This document shows, in pieces, positions 34,321-42,319 of a stretch of DNA of 64,000 nt. Within the stretch, counting starts at the first letter, position 1. The number at the start of each line of letters is the position of its first letter. The position numbers and the translations under genes were made by a program. Under the pieces are notes generated by a model, which searched no databases, was not told the origin of the DNA, and worked only from the letters and a program-made list of their open reading frames with translations. Location of the stretch: contig JAEWTL010000062.1 in the NCBI GenBank assembly GCA_023459495.1, positions 1 to 64,000 on the forward strand, given 5' to 3'. Source of the stretch: Bacillota bacterium. GTDB lineage: Bacteria > Bacillota > Clostridia > Christensenellales > SZUA-584.

Positions 34321-34884
34321 ATGAAAAAAATCAGGTTGTTCGCACTGGCGGCGCTCGCACTGGTCGTGATGATGAGCGGCTGCGGCAGCCCGGCAGTCAG
34401 CGGAGATGACACCCAGACCATTGCCTCACAGGACGGCAGCGTATTGATTGATACGCCGCAGGGCTGGTCGGAGGACACCTCGCAGACGCTGGAGGGAGGA
34501 CTTGTCTTATCCGTCGGTGACGGAGAAGGTGCATTTGCGCAGATATTCTTCTATCCCGATGACGGCAGCGGCGACACCGCGCAGGATTTTGCCGACGTGC
34601 TCGCGGAGGATTATTACGGAGACAATATTATCGGTGAGGTTCAGGCAACTACGATTGGCGATAACGACGCGGCTTACTTCGAGTATTCAATGACCGACGA
34701 AGGCGCTGATGGCAGCAAATACAACTATCACGGCTACGAGTACGTGATCGGCTTTGGTCTGGACATCGTGGAAGTGGATGTCTACTACGCACAGGGTACG
34801 ATTGAAGGCAAGCTGTTCTCGCCCTCGGACGATCAGCTGGCACTGCTGCGCAGCATTGCCGAGACGGTGCGTCTCAGCGACTGA
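34321..34884 (+). CDS. Hypothetical lipoprotein, tandem paralogue 2
   Basis: 187 residues. Lipoprotein signal MKKIRLFALAALALVVMMSGC with Cys21. Shares with paralogue 1 the motifs DGSVLIDTPQGW, LVLSVGDGEGAFAQIFFY, YYGDNIIG and GYEYVIGFGLDIVEVDVYY. It has a few extra residues near the end. ATG after TAGGAGG. Own promoter and terminator, so the pair can be expressed separately despite common origin. Confidence 0.77.
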   Translation: MKKIRLFALAALALVVMMSGCGSPAVSGDDTQTIASQDGSVLIDTPQGWSEDTSQTLEGGLVLSVGDGEGAFAQIFFYPDDGSGDTAQDFADVLAEDYYGDNIIGEVQATTIGDNDAAYFEYSMTDEGADGSKYNYHGYEYVIGFGLDIVEVDVYYAQGTIEGKLFSPSDDQLALLRSIAETVRLSD

Positions 34885-34899
34885 TACGGTATAGCATTG

Positions 34900-34929
34900 G
34901 CCCTTCGCTTTTTCGGCGAAGGGCTTTTT
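34900..34929 (+). terminator. Terminator of lipoprotein 2
   Basis: GCCCTTCGC, short loop, GCGAAGGGC, then TTTTT. Confidence 0.85.
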
Positions 34930-34939
34930 CAATTCCCCG

Positions 34940-34967
34940 GTATAGTTTTTCTCCGTATGGCCATAAT
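34940..34967 (+). promoter_or_regulatory. Candidate forespore sigma-F promoter of spoIIR
   Basis: GTATA, 14-base spacer, GGCCATAAT. The -10 fits GGNNANANT and the -35 fits GYATA, the pattern of SigF/SigG promoters, and spoIIR is a SigF target in Bacillus. No good sigma-A promoter is seen. CCCCGGT/ACCGGGG arms at 34936 and 34994 flank the site. Confidence 0.6.
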
Positions 34968-35011
34968 AAAGGCACATATGCATATGAATATGACACCGGG
35001 GATTAGAAATC

Positions 35012-35551
35012 ATGAAATGGAAGAAGGCACTGCTGATCCTTGCGGCGCTCGCGGTGGTATCAATTGCCGCCGCCGTATTGTTCAGCGCAGTGCGGCCCGA
35101 ACCGCTGCGGCTGCATATCGTAGCCAATTCGGACAGCGATGCGGATCAGCAGATCAAGATGGAAGTACGCGACGCGGTGCTGCTTGCCACACAGGAAGGC
35201 ATCGAAGCGTGCGAAACCGAGGCGCAGGCCGAGGAATATGTGACCAACAACCTTGAGATAATAGAAGCAACGGCAAACGCGGTGCTCGAAGAAAACGATG
35301 TGGATTACCGCGCAACGGCAGTAGTCGGCACGTTCCACTTCCCGGACCGGACATACCAGGACGTGACCTATCCCGAAGGGGATTACCGCGCGCTACGCAT
35401 CGTTTTGGGCGAGGGCGACGGGCATAACTGGTGGTGCGTAATGTTCCCGCCGCTGTGTATCTCCGAGATCACGGGCGAAGACAGCGAAGATGTCGAGTAT
35501 ACCTCCCTCTTCGCGGAGCTTTGGGAGAAATGGTTCGGCGTTTGTCCGTAA
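35012..35551 (+). CDS. spoIIR: Stage II sporulation protein R
   Basis: 179 residues. N-terminal membrane/secretion segment (about 6-28), then LRLHIVANSDSDADQQIKMEVRDAVL and NWWCVMFPPLCI, both typical of SpoIIR. Made in the forespore and exported, it triggers SpoIIGA to process pro-sigma-E in the mother cell. It is about 179 residues, as in other Clostridia. Followed by sleB and ypeB, so spore formation and germination genes are clustered here. Confidence 0.93.
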   Translation: MKWKKALLILAALAVVSIAAAVLFSAVRPEPLRLHIVANSDSDADQQIKMEVRDAVLLATQEGIEACETEAQAEEYVTNNLEIIEATANAVLEENDVDYRATAVVGTFHFPDRTYQDVTYPEGDYRALRIVLGEGDGHNWWCVMFPPLCISEITGEDSEDVEYTSLFAELWEKWFGVCP

Positions 35552-35575
35552 TCTGATTTACGGGAGATTGCTTTG

Positions 35576-36250
35576 ATGAACAAGCGCGCGCTTAAAATAC
35601 CGCTCGCAATGCTGATGGTATTGCTGACGGTATTTTTTTGCAGCTGTGAAGCCGTACCTGCCGCCGCATATAAGGTTGGCTCCAGCGGCGACATGGTAAA
35701 GGAGATTCAGCAGCGGTTGAAGGACTGGGGCTACTTCAATGGAGCGGTAGATGGCAAATACGGCAAAGAGACCGAGGCCGCAGTCATCTGGTTCCAGCAA
35801 AAACACGGTATCACAGCGGATGGCATCGTAGGCAGCGTGACCGCTGAAAAGCTTGGCGTATCGCTCTCCTCGGGCGGCGGAAGCTCCACCTCGGGCAACA
35901 GCAGCGACGTATACCTTTTGGCGCAGCTGATCTACGGAGAGTCGCGCGGCGAGCCCTACAAGGGGCAGGTTGCCGTGGCGGCAGTGGTCTTAAACCGCGT
36001 GGAGAGCAGCAAATTCCCCAACAGCATCGCATCGGTAATCTACCAGTCAGGCGCGTTCGACGTGGTGGCTGACGGTCAGATCAACCTCGCGCCGGACCAG
36101 ACCGCGCTATCCGCCGCGCGAGACGCGATGAACGGCTGGGACCCTTCGGGCGGCGCGCTGTTCTACTACAACCCCAATACCGCCACCAGCGGATGGATCT
36201 GGTCGCGGCCCGTAATCGTGGTCATCGGCAACCACAAATTCTGCAGCTAG
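35576..36250 (+). CDS. sleB: Spore cortex-lytic enzyme SleB
   Basis: 224 residues. Signal peptide, peptidoglycan-binding domain (VGSSGDMVKEIQQRLKDWGY, KYGKETEAAVIWFQQKHGI), a Gly/Ser linker, then the Hydrolase_2 catalytic domain with LLAQLIYGESRGEPYKGQVA, whose Glu is the catalytic residue of this lytic transglycosylase, and GALFYYNP. It degrades cortex during germination. ATG 35576 with GGGAG upstream. Forms an operon with ypeB. Confidence 0.92.
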   Translation: MNKRALKIPLAMLMVLLTVFFCSCEAVPAAAYKVGSSGDMVKEIQQRLKDWGYFNGAVDGKYGKETEAAVIWFQQKHGITADGIVGSVTAEKLGVSLSSGGGSSTSGNSSDVYLLAQLIYGESRGEPYKGQVAVAAVVLNRVESSKFPNSIASVIYQSGAFDVVADGQINLAPDQTALSAARDAMNGWDPSGGALFYYNPNTATSGWIWSRPVIVVIGNHKFCS

Positions 36251-36260
36251 GAGGCTTGCT

Positions 36261-37583
36261 ATGAAACGCGTAATCCGAATCATCGCGGCGTACGCCGCCG
36301 GAGCCCTGATCGTGGGGCTGTCCATATCCACCATTATACTCAGCGACCGCAACGCACAGCTGCAGAACACGATCACAGCGGTATATCAGAAGTCGTTCAA
36401 TGAGCTGACAAGTGACGTTAACAGCCTGCAGACCAAACTTTTAAAGCTGGAGGCAGCGGGCGACAACACCCTGTATTCTGCGCTGCTGATGGATGTGTGG
36501 CGGCAGACGGGCGATACCGAAAGCTCCATCGCAGCGTTGCCCGTATCGTACACGGCAACGTCTCCGCTCACGCAGTTTGTCAACCGCACGGGCGATTACT
36601 GCCGCTATCTCTCGCAGAAGGTGGCGTCCGGGCAGGAGATTACAGCGGACGACTTGGCGCAGGTACGGGCACTCGCCGACGCGTGCGGCAAGGTCAACGA
36701 CGCCATTGAAGAGCTCCGGAGAGGCGGCTATCCCACGGAGGGAGCGTATATGGATGTAGCCTTCCTCGCCGACGAGCCCATGGAGGGCAACCTCGACTTT
36801 GCGAACCAGGAGTTCCCGCGGCTCATCTACGACGGGCCGTTCTCCGAAAGCACTGAGGACAAACAGCCCGAGGGTCTGGGCACTGCGCCTTGCACAGCGC
36901 AAGAGGCATGCGATGCCGCGGCAGAATTCCTCAGCATGGATGCTTCCGCACTCACCAACGACTGCGATCAGGAGGGGCTGATCCCCTGCTTCGGCTTTTC
37001 GGGCCAACAGGATGGCCGCGATCTGACCATTCTTGTCTCTAAGACGGGCTGCAAGGTGCTGTACTACATGTGCCAGCCCTCGGGCGGCATCTCCGCCATT
37101 CCGTCCGATGAGCGTTGCAACGAGCTTAAGGCCATCGCGCAGCAGTATTGTGCCGACAAGGGCTACGGCCAGACCGCGTCCAGCTACGCGCAGTATTACA
37201 ACGGCATGGCGCTCATCAACCTGGCCCCCATGCAGGACGGCGCGGTGTTGTATCCGGATCTCATCAAGGTATGGGTTGATATCTCGTCCAACGCGGTGGT
37301 CGGCTTCGATGACTACAACTACCTGATGTCGCACAAGCAGCGCACCCTGCCGCAGGTCACAGTTACGGAGCAGCAGGCGAAGGACTCGGTAGCTGGCCGC
37401 ATGGAGGTGGAATCCAGCCGCCTTGCCTTGATCCCGCTTGACACCAATGAGGAAAAGCTCTGTTGGGAGCTTAAAGGTACGGTGAACGGGAACGACTACC
37501 TGATCTACATCAGTGTGGAGACCGGCGCGGAGGAAGATATCCTGATGATCCAGAACGTCAACGACGGCACGCTGGTCATGTAA
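36261..37583 (+). CDS. ypeB: Germination protein YpeB
   Basis: 440 residues. N-terminal membrane anchor (7-29), a helical domain (about 30-190), then PepSY-like domains with VGFDDYNYLMSHKQRTLP and CWELKGTVNGNDYLIYISVETG. YpeB is needed for assembly and stability of SleB in the spore. Ten bases after sleB, matching the conserved sleB-ypeB pair. Confidence 0.93.
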   Translation: MKRVIRIIAAYAAGALIVGLSISTIILSDRNAQLQNTITAVYQKSFNELTSDVNSLQTKLLKLEAAGDNTLYSALLMDVWRQTGDTESSIAALPVSYTATSPLTQFVNRTGDYCRYLSQKVASGQEITADDLAQVRALADACGKVNDAIEELRRGGYPTEGAYMDVAFLADEPMEGNLDFANQEFPRLIYDGPFSESTEDKQPEGLGTAPCTAQEACDAAAEFLSMDASALTNDCDQEGLIPCFGFSGQQDGRDLTILVSKTGCKVLYYMCQPSGGISAIPSDERCNELKAIAQQYCADKGYGQTASSYAQYYNGMALINLAPMQDGAVLYPDLIKVWVDISSNAVVGFDDYNYLMSHKQRTLPQVTVTEQQAKDSVAGRMEVESSRLALIPLDTNEEKLCWELKGTVNGNDYLIYISVETGAEEDILMIQNVNDGTLVM

Positions 37584-37597
37584 ACAAAGCAGGCTCA

Positions 37598-37627
37598 AGC
37601 CCCGCCGGAATGCGACGGGGCTTTTTA
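37598..37627 (+). terminator. Terminator of sleB-ypeB
   Basis: AGCCCCG-ccggaatgcga-CGGGGCT followed by TTTTATT. Confidence 0.85.
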
Positions 37628-37637
37628 TTGGGGAACA

Positions 37638-37666
37638 TTGAACATCAACTGTTATTCTGTTACAAT
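37638..37666 (+). promoter_or_regulatory. Promoter of the tandem membrane protein pair
   Basis: TTGAAC, 17-base spacer, TACAAT, just after the ypeB terminator. Confidence 0.65.
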
Positions 37667-37723
37667 ACTATCAGCATCATGGAAACACGCTCATACGGTC
37701 TGAAATAAATTCGGGAGGCTGCT

Positions 37724-38602
37724 ATGGGTAAGATTATTTGGAAATCCGCGCTGTCATTCGCTGGTCTGGCAGTCGTCAGCTGGCTGCTGATGGTGCTGGA
37801 CGAAGTTGTTATCAGCCTTGAGACATCCTCAGTGGCATTATTACCAGTACTCACCCTGCTGCCGTACATATACTGGTTCCTGCTGACAGCTGCCTATGCG
37901 TTTGCACTTTTCAGGTTATTCGTCAGGGGGAAAGGGTGCTGCCTGATCGTTGCGCTGAACGGGCTTTTCGTGCTTTTACAATTCTTTGCTTTTAACTTGG
38001 CCCGTGTTCCGTCCGGTATCCTTGCCCTGTCCACGCGGATGATGCAGGCGGGCGGTGCAGCGGTGATGCTGCTGGCTTTCGTTTTCAAGTTACTCCTGTC
38101 CGACAAGAAACCGGCTTCGGATAAGGTGCCCGGCCGGGCGGCCAACGCCGCGCGGATCATACTGGAGACGATAATGGGGCTTGGGCTCTTTGCCATTCTG
38201 GCGTTTGAGACCTATGCCCTCACGCGCAGCGCTCCGGCTCCTATCCTGCAGCCCTTTTGGCAGGAGCGATTTGTCTGGCTGATGGCTGCCGTCATATATG
38301 ACAGTGTGCTTTACCTTCTCTTCCGCCGCCAGTATCACGTCACCAGCATCATGGTCGTGAATGCTGTTCTCCTCGCCGCAGTTTGGTGCATGGTTCTGAT
38401 ACCCGACGCGCAGTCCCCGCTCTCAGCGCTTTTCCCCGATTTCAAGCCGTTTCTCTGCGGTTTAGCGGGCAGCGCCTCCATCCTCACCGTCGCGCTGGCT
38501 ATCATATTCAAGCGCGCGGAAAGCCTCCATGCCACGCACAAGGCAGCGCTGCGCAAAAGCTTTGACTATCACAGACCAGACTACATCGAGCCGGTTATGT
38601 AA
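37724..38602 (+). CDS. Multi-pass membrane protein, tandem paralogue 1
   Basis: 292 residues, about eight membrane helices. No family recognised. Starts MGKIIWKSALSFAGL and ends with SASILTVALAIIFKRAE plus a charged tail. The next gene begins and ends with the same patterns, so the pair arose by duplication. GC-rich like most of the window. ATG after GGGAGG; own promoter. Confidence 0.7.
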   Translation: MGKIIWKSALSFAGLAVVSWLLMVLDEVVISLETSSVALLPVLTLLPYIYWFLLTAAYAFALFRLFVRGKGCCLIVALNGLFVLLQFFAFNLARVPSGILALSTRMMQAGGAAVMLLAFVFKLLLSDKKPASDKVPGRAANAARIILETIMGLGLFAILAFETYALTRSAPAPILQPFWQERFVWLMAAVIYDSVLYLLFRRQYHVTSIMVVNAVLLAAVWCMVLIPDAQSPLSALFPDFKPFLCGLAGSASILTVALAIIFKRAESLHATHKAALRKSFDYHRPDYIEPVM

Positions 38603-38632
38603 CAACCGGCAGACACTGACAGGGAGGGCATC

Positions 38633-39523
38633 ATGGGAAAGATCATTGGGAAATCCGCGCTGTGCTTTGCGGGGCTGGTGATAGCAAGCTGGCTGGCTAT
38701 TAATTTATTTGACTGGATTCAGGTTGCTTTTAGCAAAGGCCTGCTTATGCATCTGCCTAACATTGATGTTTTTTATGAGATCTATGTTCTTTTCTTTTAC
38801 TATATACTGGCCTTTCTAATAGCTATTTTATTTCCATATATTCTGTTTCTTGCTTTCAAACATGAGCGTCGCTGTTATTTAATTATCACCATTAACGGTC
38901 TATTTGCAATCATGCAGCATTATTTATTGATTTTCTTATACTACGGTATACATCTGAATTTTAGTTACGATATCATCCTCGCATCTCTAATAATCACTGT
39001 CCCCGCAGGGTTTTCTGCGACTCTGATGTCTTTAATGTTTAGATATTTAACTAACGTCAAGACGCCAATAGAAGAGTATACATCGGCTAAACTTTTAAAC
39101 AGCATACTGAGAACCTTTGGGAAATTCACAATGTGCTTGCTTTTTCTCATGGCCTGCGCATTCGGATATGATCAGTATCGCGCGCTCATGCCCGGATTAT
39201 TCACCGATTATATCAATTTGCGAGGAACAGAAAACATGCTGTTTTTTATTATCCCCTATGCATGCTGTTTATTTTGGCTATTGAGAAGACATAAAAACCG
39301 TCTACTATTGATCATTATTAATGCTCTGCTTTTATTAGTTATACAGACTCTTTTGATGGTATTCATAATTGGATTTCCAGTTGTAACGCTTACTATATGT
39401 GGAAACGCCTCAGTTACCACCGTTATACTCGCGCTCGTGTTCCGCAGCGTGGAGAAACACGACTCCACTGCCCTCCCCGCAAATCAAAAGGCGCCGGAGG
39501 GCAGCCTTCCCCCGGCGCAATAG
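38633..39523 (+). CDS. Multi-pass membrane protein, tandem paralogue 2, with an AT-rich middle
   Basis: 296 residues, about eight membrane helices, 30 bases after paralogue 1 in one operon. MGKIIGKSALCFAGL at the start and NASVTTVILALVFRSVE near the end mirror paralogue 1. Between about 38,690 and 39,400 the DNA is strongly AT-rich with A/T-ending codons and protein similarity to paralogue 1 is low; both ends have the window's usual composition. This looks like a mosaic. Its last codons contain the terminator hairpin of the convergent lipoprotein gene. Confidence 0.7.
   Translation: MGKIIGKSALCFAGLVIASWLAINLFDWIQVAFSKGLLMHLPNIDVFYEIYVLFFYYILAFLIAILFPYILFLAFKHERRCYLIITINGLFAIMQHYLLIFLYYGIHLNFSYDIILASLIITVPAGFSATLMSLMFRYLTNVKTPIEEYTSAKLLNSILRTFGKFTMCLLFLMACAFGYDQYRALMPGLFTDYINLRGTENMLFFIIPYACCLFWLLRRHKNRLLLIIINALLLLVIQTLLMVFIIGFPVVTLTICGNASVTTVILALVFRSVEKHDSTALPANQKAPEGSLPPAQ
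39486..39518 (-). terminator. Terminator of the leftward lipoprotein gene, inside the coding end of the convergent gene
   Basis: On the minus strand GCGCCGGGGG, loop, CTCCGGCGC followed by TTTTGATTT. The stem encodes the last residues of the rightward membrane protein. Confidence 0.7.
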
Positions 39524-39534
39524 CGTCCTCGTTC

Positions 39535-40128
39535 TTACGGAACAGTGATCTCACTCACCAGCACCAACTCATCGCCCAGCATGTAGAGCGTAAATTGCGC
39601 ACCGCCTTCGAAGGTATGAACATAGTCCGCGAAGCTCTCGTTGATCTCGCTCTCGGCACGTCCGTCAAACTGCGCATAGGCGTAGCTCGCGTCGATCTCC
39701 TCCGTCATTGCTTCGGGGTTGAGCAGATACTCCCCTTCCGCGGTGCCGCCAATCTCAAAGTCCGGGTTGTATTCCAGCCGGTCGATGGTCAGCGTGCAGC
39801 CCGCTTCGGAAACATCCGCGCTCAGCACCAGTGCCGGAAACGACTCCAGCGACTCACCGGAGTCCGTGATGCGATCCAGCAAACCGCCCAGATCAATCGA
39901 TTCCACGCTGTCTTCGCCCTCGTAGTCCATTCCGCCCTGTGTCTCGGCCAGCTGTTCCTCCAGCACCACGATCTGCGCCTCAAGCGCGGATATCTGCTGG
40001 TCCCTGTCCTCCAGCTCACTGCTGTAGGGCTGGCTGCCACTGCTTTGGCCGACCGCACTGCACGCACACAGCGCCGCCAGCAGTACGGTGCATATCATCA
40101 CGCGTATAGCTTTGATCCAGTTGTCCAT
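39535..40128 (-). CDS. Hypothetical lipoprotein with a coiled-coil segment
   Basis: 197 residues. Lipoprotein-type signal ending LLAALCAC, Cys23 probably lipidated. Residues about 38-65 (ELEDRDQQISALEAQIVVLE) form a coiled coil, followed by an unrecognised beta-rich domain (TLTIDRLEYNPDFEIGG, FTLYMLGDELVLVSEI). No family assigned. Downstream of the ATP synthase operon in the same direction but separated by a terminator and repeat copy 5. Ends 12 bases from the convergent gene. Confidence 0.7.
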   Translation of the reverse strand: MDNWIKAIRVMICTVLLAALCACSAVGQSSGSQPYSSELEDRDQQISALEAQIVVLEEQLAETQGGMDYEGEDSVESIDLGGLLDRITDSGESLESFPALVLSADVSEAGCTLTIDRLEYNPDFEIGGTAEGEYLLNPEAMTEEIDASYAYAQFDGRAESEINESFADYVHTFEGGAQFTLYMLGDELVLVSEITVP

Positions 40129-40159
40129 AGTATCCTCCGATCCGTGCCATATGACACAC

Positions 40160-40280
40160 GGGAAATGCCAAAGGTATTTCCTTGGCGGGATTCAAGGGGC
40201 AATGCCCCTTGAGCGGTGATTTGGGGTCCCCGCAAAGCAAAGCTTTGTGGGGTGAAGGTTTGGAGGCAGAGCCTCCAAAA
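40160..40280. repeat. Modular palindromic repeat element, copy 5
   Basis: GGAAATGCC/GGTATTTCC, linker GGCGGGATTC, AAGGGGCAATGCCCCTT, linker GCGGTGATTTG, CCCCGCAAAGC/GCTTTGTGGGG, linker TGAAGGTT, TGGAGGCAGAGCCTCCA. Same order as copy 1 without its left third. Between the ATP synthase operon and the lipoprotein gene. Confidence 0.85.
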
Positions 40281-40298
40281 AAGAGGAGCTTGCGCTCC
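40277..40298 (-). terminator. Terminator of the V-type ATP synthase operon
   Basis: GGAGC-gcaa-GCTCC followed by TCTTTTTT on the minus strand, directly after the atpD stop; its T run borders repeat copy 5. Confidence 0.7.
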
Positions 40299-40300
40299 CC

Positions 40301-40939
40301 TTAGCCTTGCCGTTCGGCAATCATATCTTTGGTTTTCATCAGCCGTACGAGGCTGCCGCGCTCGTTCTCGTCCAGCTTCATCCGGATGTACTTGATCGTC
40401 TCCTGCAGCTGCGGGATCATCACGTATTCCAGCGCGTTCACCCGGCGGCGCGTCTTCTCGATCTCATCCGCCAGCAGGTTACAGGTCTTTTCGAGTTCGG
40501 CCAGCTCCACCATCTGCGGCAGCACCGCCGCGAGGCTCGCCGTGGCTTTGTCCAGCTCCGCCGAGGTCGTCAGCATGCCGTACGGGAAAAACACCTGCTC
40601 ACGCTTCTTCTCCTGATAGGATATGCGCGGTACATGCACGCTCATGATATTGCCCTTGGAAACGCTGATCTCTACCTCGCGCACCGGGAACAGCAGCGCT
40701 TCATCCATGGCCTCCCTGGTCATCGCGACGCGCGCCAGCACGAAGCCCGCGAGCGCCTTGCCCAAAGCCTCTTCCACCTGCGCGCGCAGCTCGCGGTTAC
40801 GGCGGATCAGCAGCATGAACTGGCGCACCATTTCGTCACGCTTGTCCTTTAAGAGTTTATGTCCCCTTGAAGCCACGACCAGGCGCTTTTTCAGCTTGGT
40901 CAGCTCCATACGGGTCGGGTTCACCCTCAAAATCGCCAT
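40301..40939 (-). CDS. atpD: V-type ATP synthase subunit D
   Basis: 212 residues, long coiled coil at both ends (PTRMELTKLKKRLVVASRGH, VNALEYVMIPQLQETIKYI). It is the central rotor stalk that couples the catalytic hexamer to the membrane ring. The NALE motif near the C-terminus is characteristic. Follows atpB by three bases; last gene of the operon. Confidence 0.95.
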   Translation of the reverse strand: MAILRVNPTRMELTKLKKRLVVASRGHKLLKDKRDEMVRQFMLLIRRNRELRAQVEEALGKALAGFVLARVAMTREAMDEALLFPVREVEISVSKGNIMSVHVPRISYQEKKREQVFFPYGMLTTSAELDKATASLAAVLPQMVELAELEKTCNLLADEIEKTRRRVNALEYVMIPQLQETIKYIRMKLDENERGSLVRLMKTKDMIAERQG

Positions 40940-40942
40940 TAT

Positions 40943-42319
40943 CTACTCCTCAGCGGGCAAATACTTCTCGATCAGCGCGTCCTTGATGCGCTTGAGCTCG
41001 GTCTTGGGCAGTATTTTCAGCAGCTTCCATCCTAAATTCAGCGTATCCTCAATCGGGCGGTTCTTCTCATAGCCCTGCGATACATATTCCTTTTCGAACG
41101 CGTCCGCGAACTTCGCGTACAGCTTATCCACATCGGACAGCGCCGCTTCGCCTAAGATGACCGACAGTTCCTTGGCGTCCTTACCTCTGGCGTACGCCGC
41201 GAACAGCTGGTTCATCGTATCCGCGTGGTCTTCTCTCGTTTTGCCCTTACCGATACCCTTGTCCTTCAGACGCGACAGAGACGGCAGCACGTCGATGGGC
41301 GGCGTTACGCCCTTACGCAGCAGCTCGCGCGAGAGGATGATCTGGCCCTCGGTGATGTAGCCCGTGAGGTCGGGGATCGGGTGCGTTTTGTCGTCTTCCG
41401 GCATGGTCAAGATCGGGATCTGCGTCACGGATCCCTTGCGGCCCTTCACGCGGCCCGCGCGCTCGTACATCGTCGCAAGGTCGGTGTAGAGATAGCCCGG
41501 ATAGCCTCTGCGGCCCGGCACTTCCTTACGCGCCGCGGAGACTTCGCGCAGCGCTTCTGCATAGTTCGTGATGTCCGTGATGATGACCAGCACGTGCAGG
41601 TCCTTCTCGTAAGCCAGGTATTCCGCCGCCGTCAGCGCCATGCGCGGCGTAGAGATACGCTCGATAGCGGGGTCATCCGCGAGGTTGATGAACAGCACGG
41701 TGCGCTCGATGGCGCCCGTCTTCTTAAAGTCGCTGATAAAGAAGTCCGCTTCCTCAAACGTGATGCCCACTGCGGCAAACACCACCGCGAAGTTGGACTG
41801 GCCGCCCAGCACCTTCGCCTGACGCGCGATCTGCGCCGCCAGCTGCGCGTGCGGCAGACCGGAGCCGGAGAACACGGGCAGCTTCTGTCCGCGCACCAGC
41901 GTGTTAAGGCCATCGATGGCCGATATGCCCGTCTGGATAAATTCCTCCGGGTAGTCGCGCGCCGCCGGGTTGATCGGCGCGCCGTTGATGTCCATGCGCT
42001 TCTCGGGGATGATGGCCGGGCCGCCGTCGATGGGATCGCCCATGCCGTCGAACACGCGCCCGAGCATGTCGTAGGACACGCTGAGCTCGATGCTCTTACC
42101 GAGGAACCGCGCCTTGGAGGTCGCAATCTTTAAGCCCTGCGAGCTTTCAAACAGCTGTACCAGCGCCTTGTCACCGTTGATCTCCAGCACCTTGCCGCGC
42201 CGAATCTCGCCGCTGGCCTGTTCGATCTCCACGAGCTCGTCGTACTTGACGCCTTCGACGCCGTCCACGAGCATCAGCGGCCCGACAACTTCCCTGATCG
42301 TACGGTATTCTTTAAGCAA
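40943..42319 (-). CDS. atpB: V-type ATP synthase subunit B (regulatory)
   Basis: 458 residues starting at TTG (MLKEYRTIREVVGPLMLVD), which overlaps the end of atpA by eight bases; longer in-frame starts would run into atpA. RecA-like core without a full Walker A (SGSGLPHAQLAAQIARQ), VFAAVGITFEEADFFI, and LFINLADDPAIERISTPRMAL. It alternates with subunit A in the V1 hexamer and holds the non-catalytic nucleotide sites. Confidence 0.95.
   Translation of the reverse strand: MLKEYRTIREVVGPLMLVDGVEGVKYDELVEIEQASGEIRRGKVLEINGDKALVQLFESSQGLKIATSKARFLGKSIELSVSYDMLGRVFDGMGDPIDGGPAIIPEKRMDINGAPINPAARDYPEEFIQTGISAIDGLNTLVRGQKLPVFSGSGLPHAQLAAQIARQAKVLGGQSNFAVVFAAVGITFEEADFFISDFKKTGAIERTVLFINLADDPAIERISTPRMALTAAEYLAYEKDLHVLVIITDITNYAEALREVSAARKEVPGRRGYPGYLYTDLATMYERAGRVKGRKGSVTQIPILTMPEDDKTHPIPDLTGYITEGQIILSRELLRKGVTPPIDVLPSLSRLKDKGIGKGKTREDHADTMNQLFAAYARGKDAKELSVILGEAALSDVDKLYAKFADAFEKEYVSQGYEKNRPIEDTLNLGWKLLKILPKTELKRIKDALIEKYLPAEE

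Noticed and set aside
36441..37598. 385-codon frame antisense to ypeB
   Set aside because: Shadow of a strong ypeB gene in GC-rich DNA; no homology, no ribosome-binding site. Similar long antisense frames over the ABC exporters, V-ATPase genes and pyrG were rejected for the same reason.
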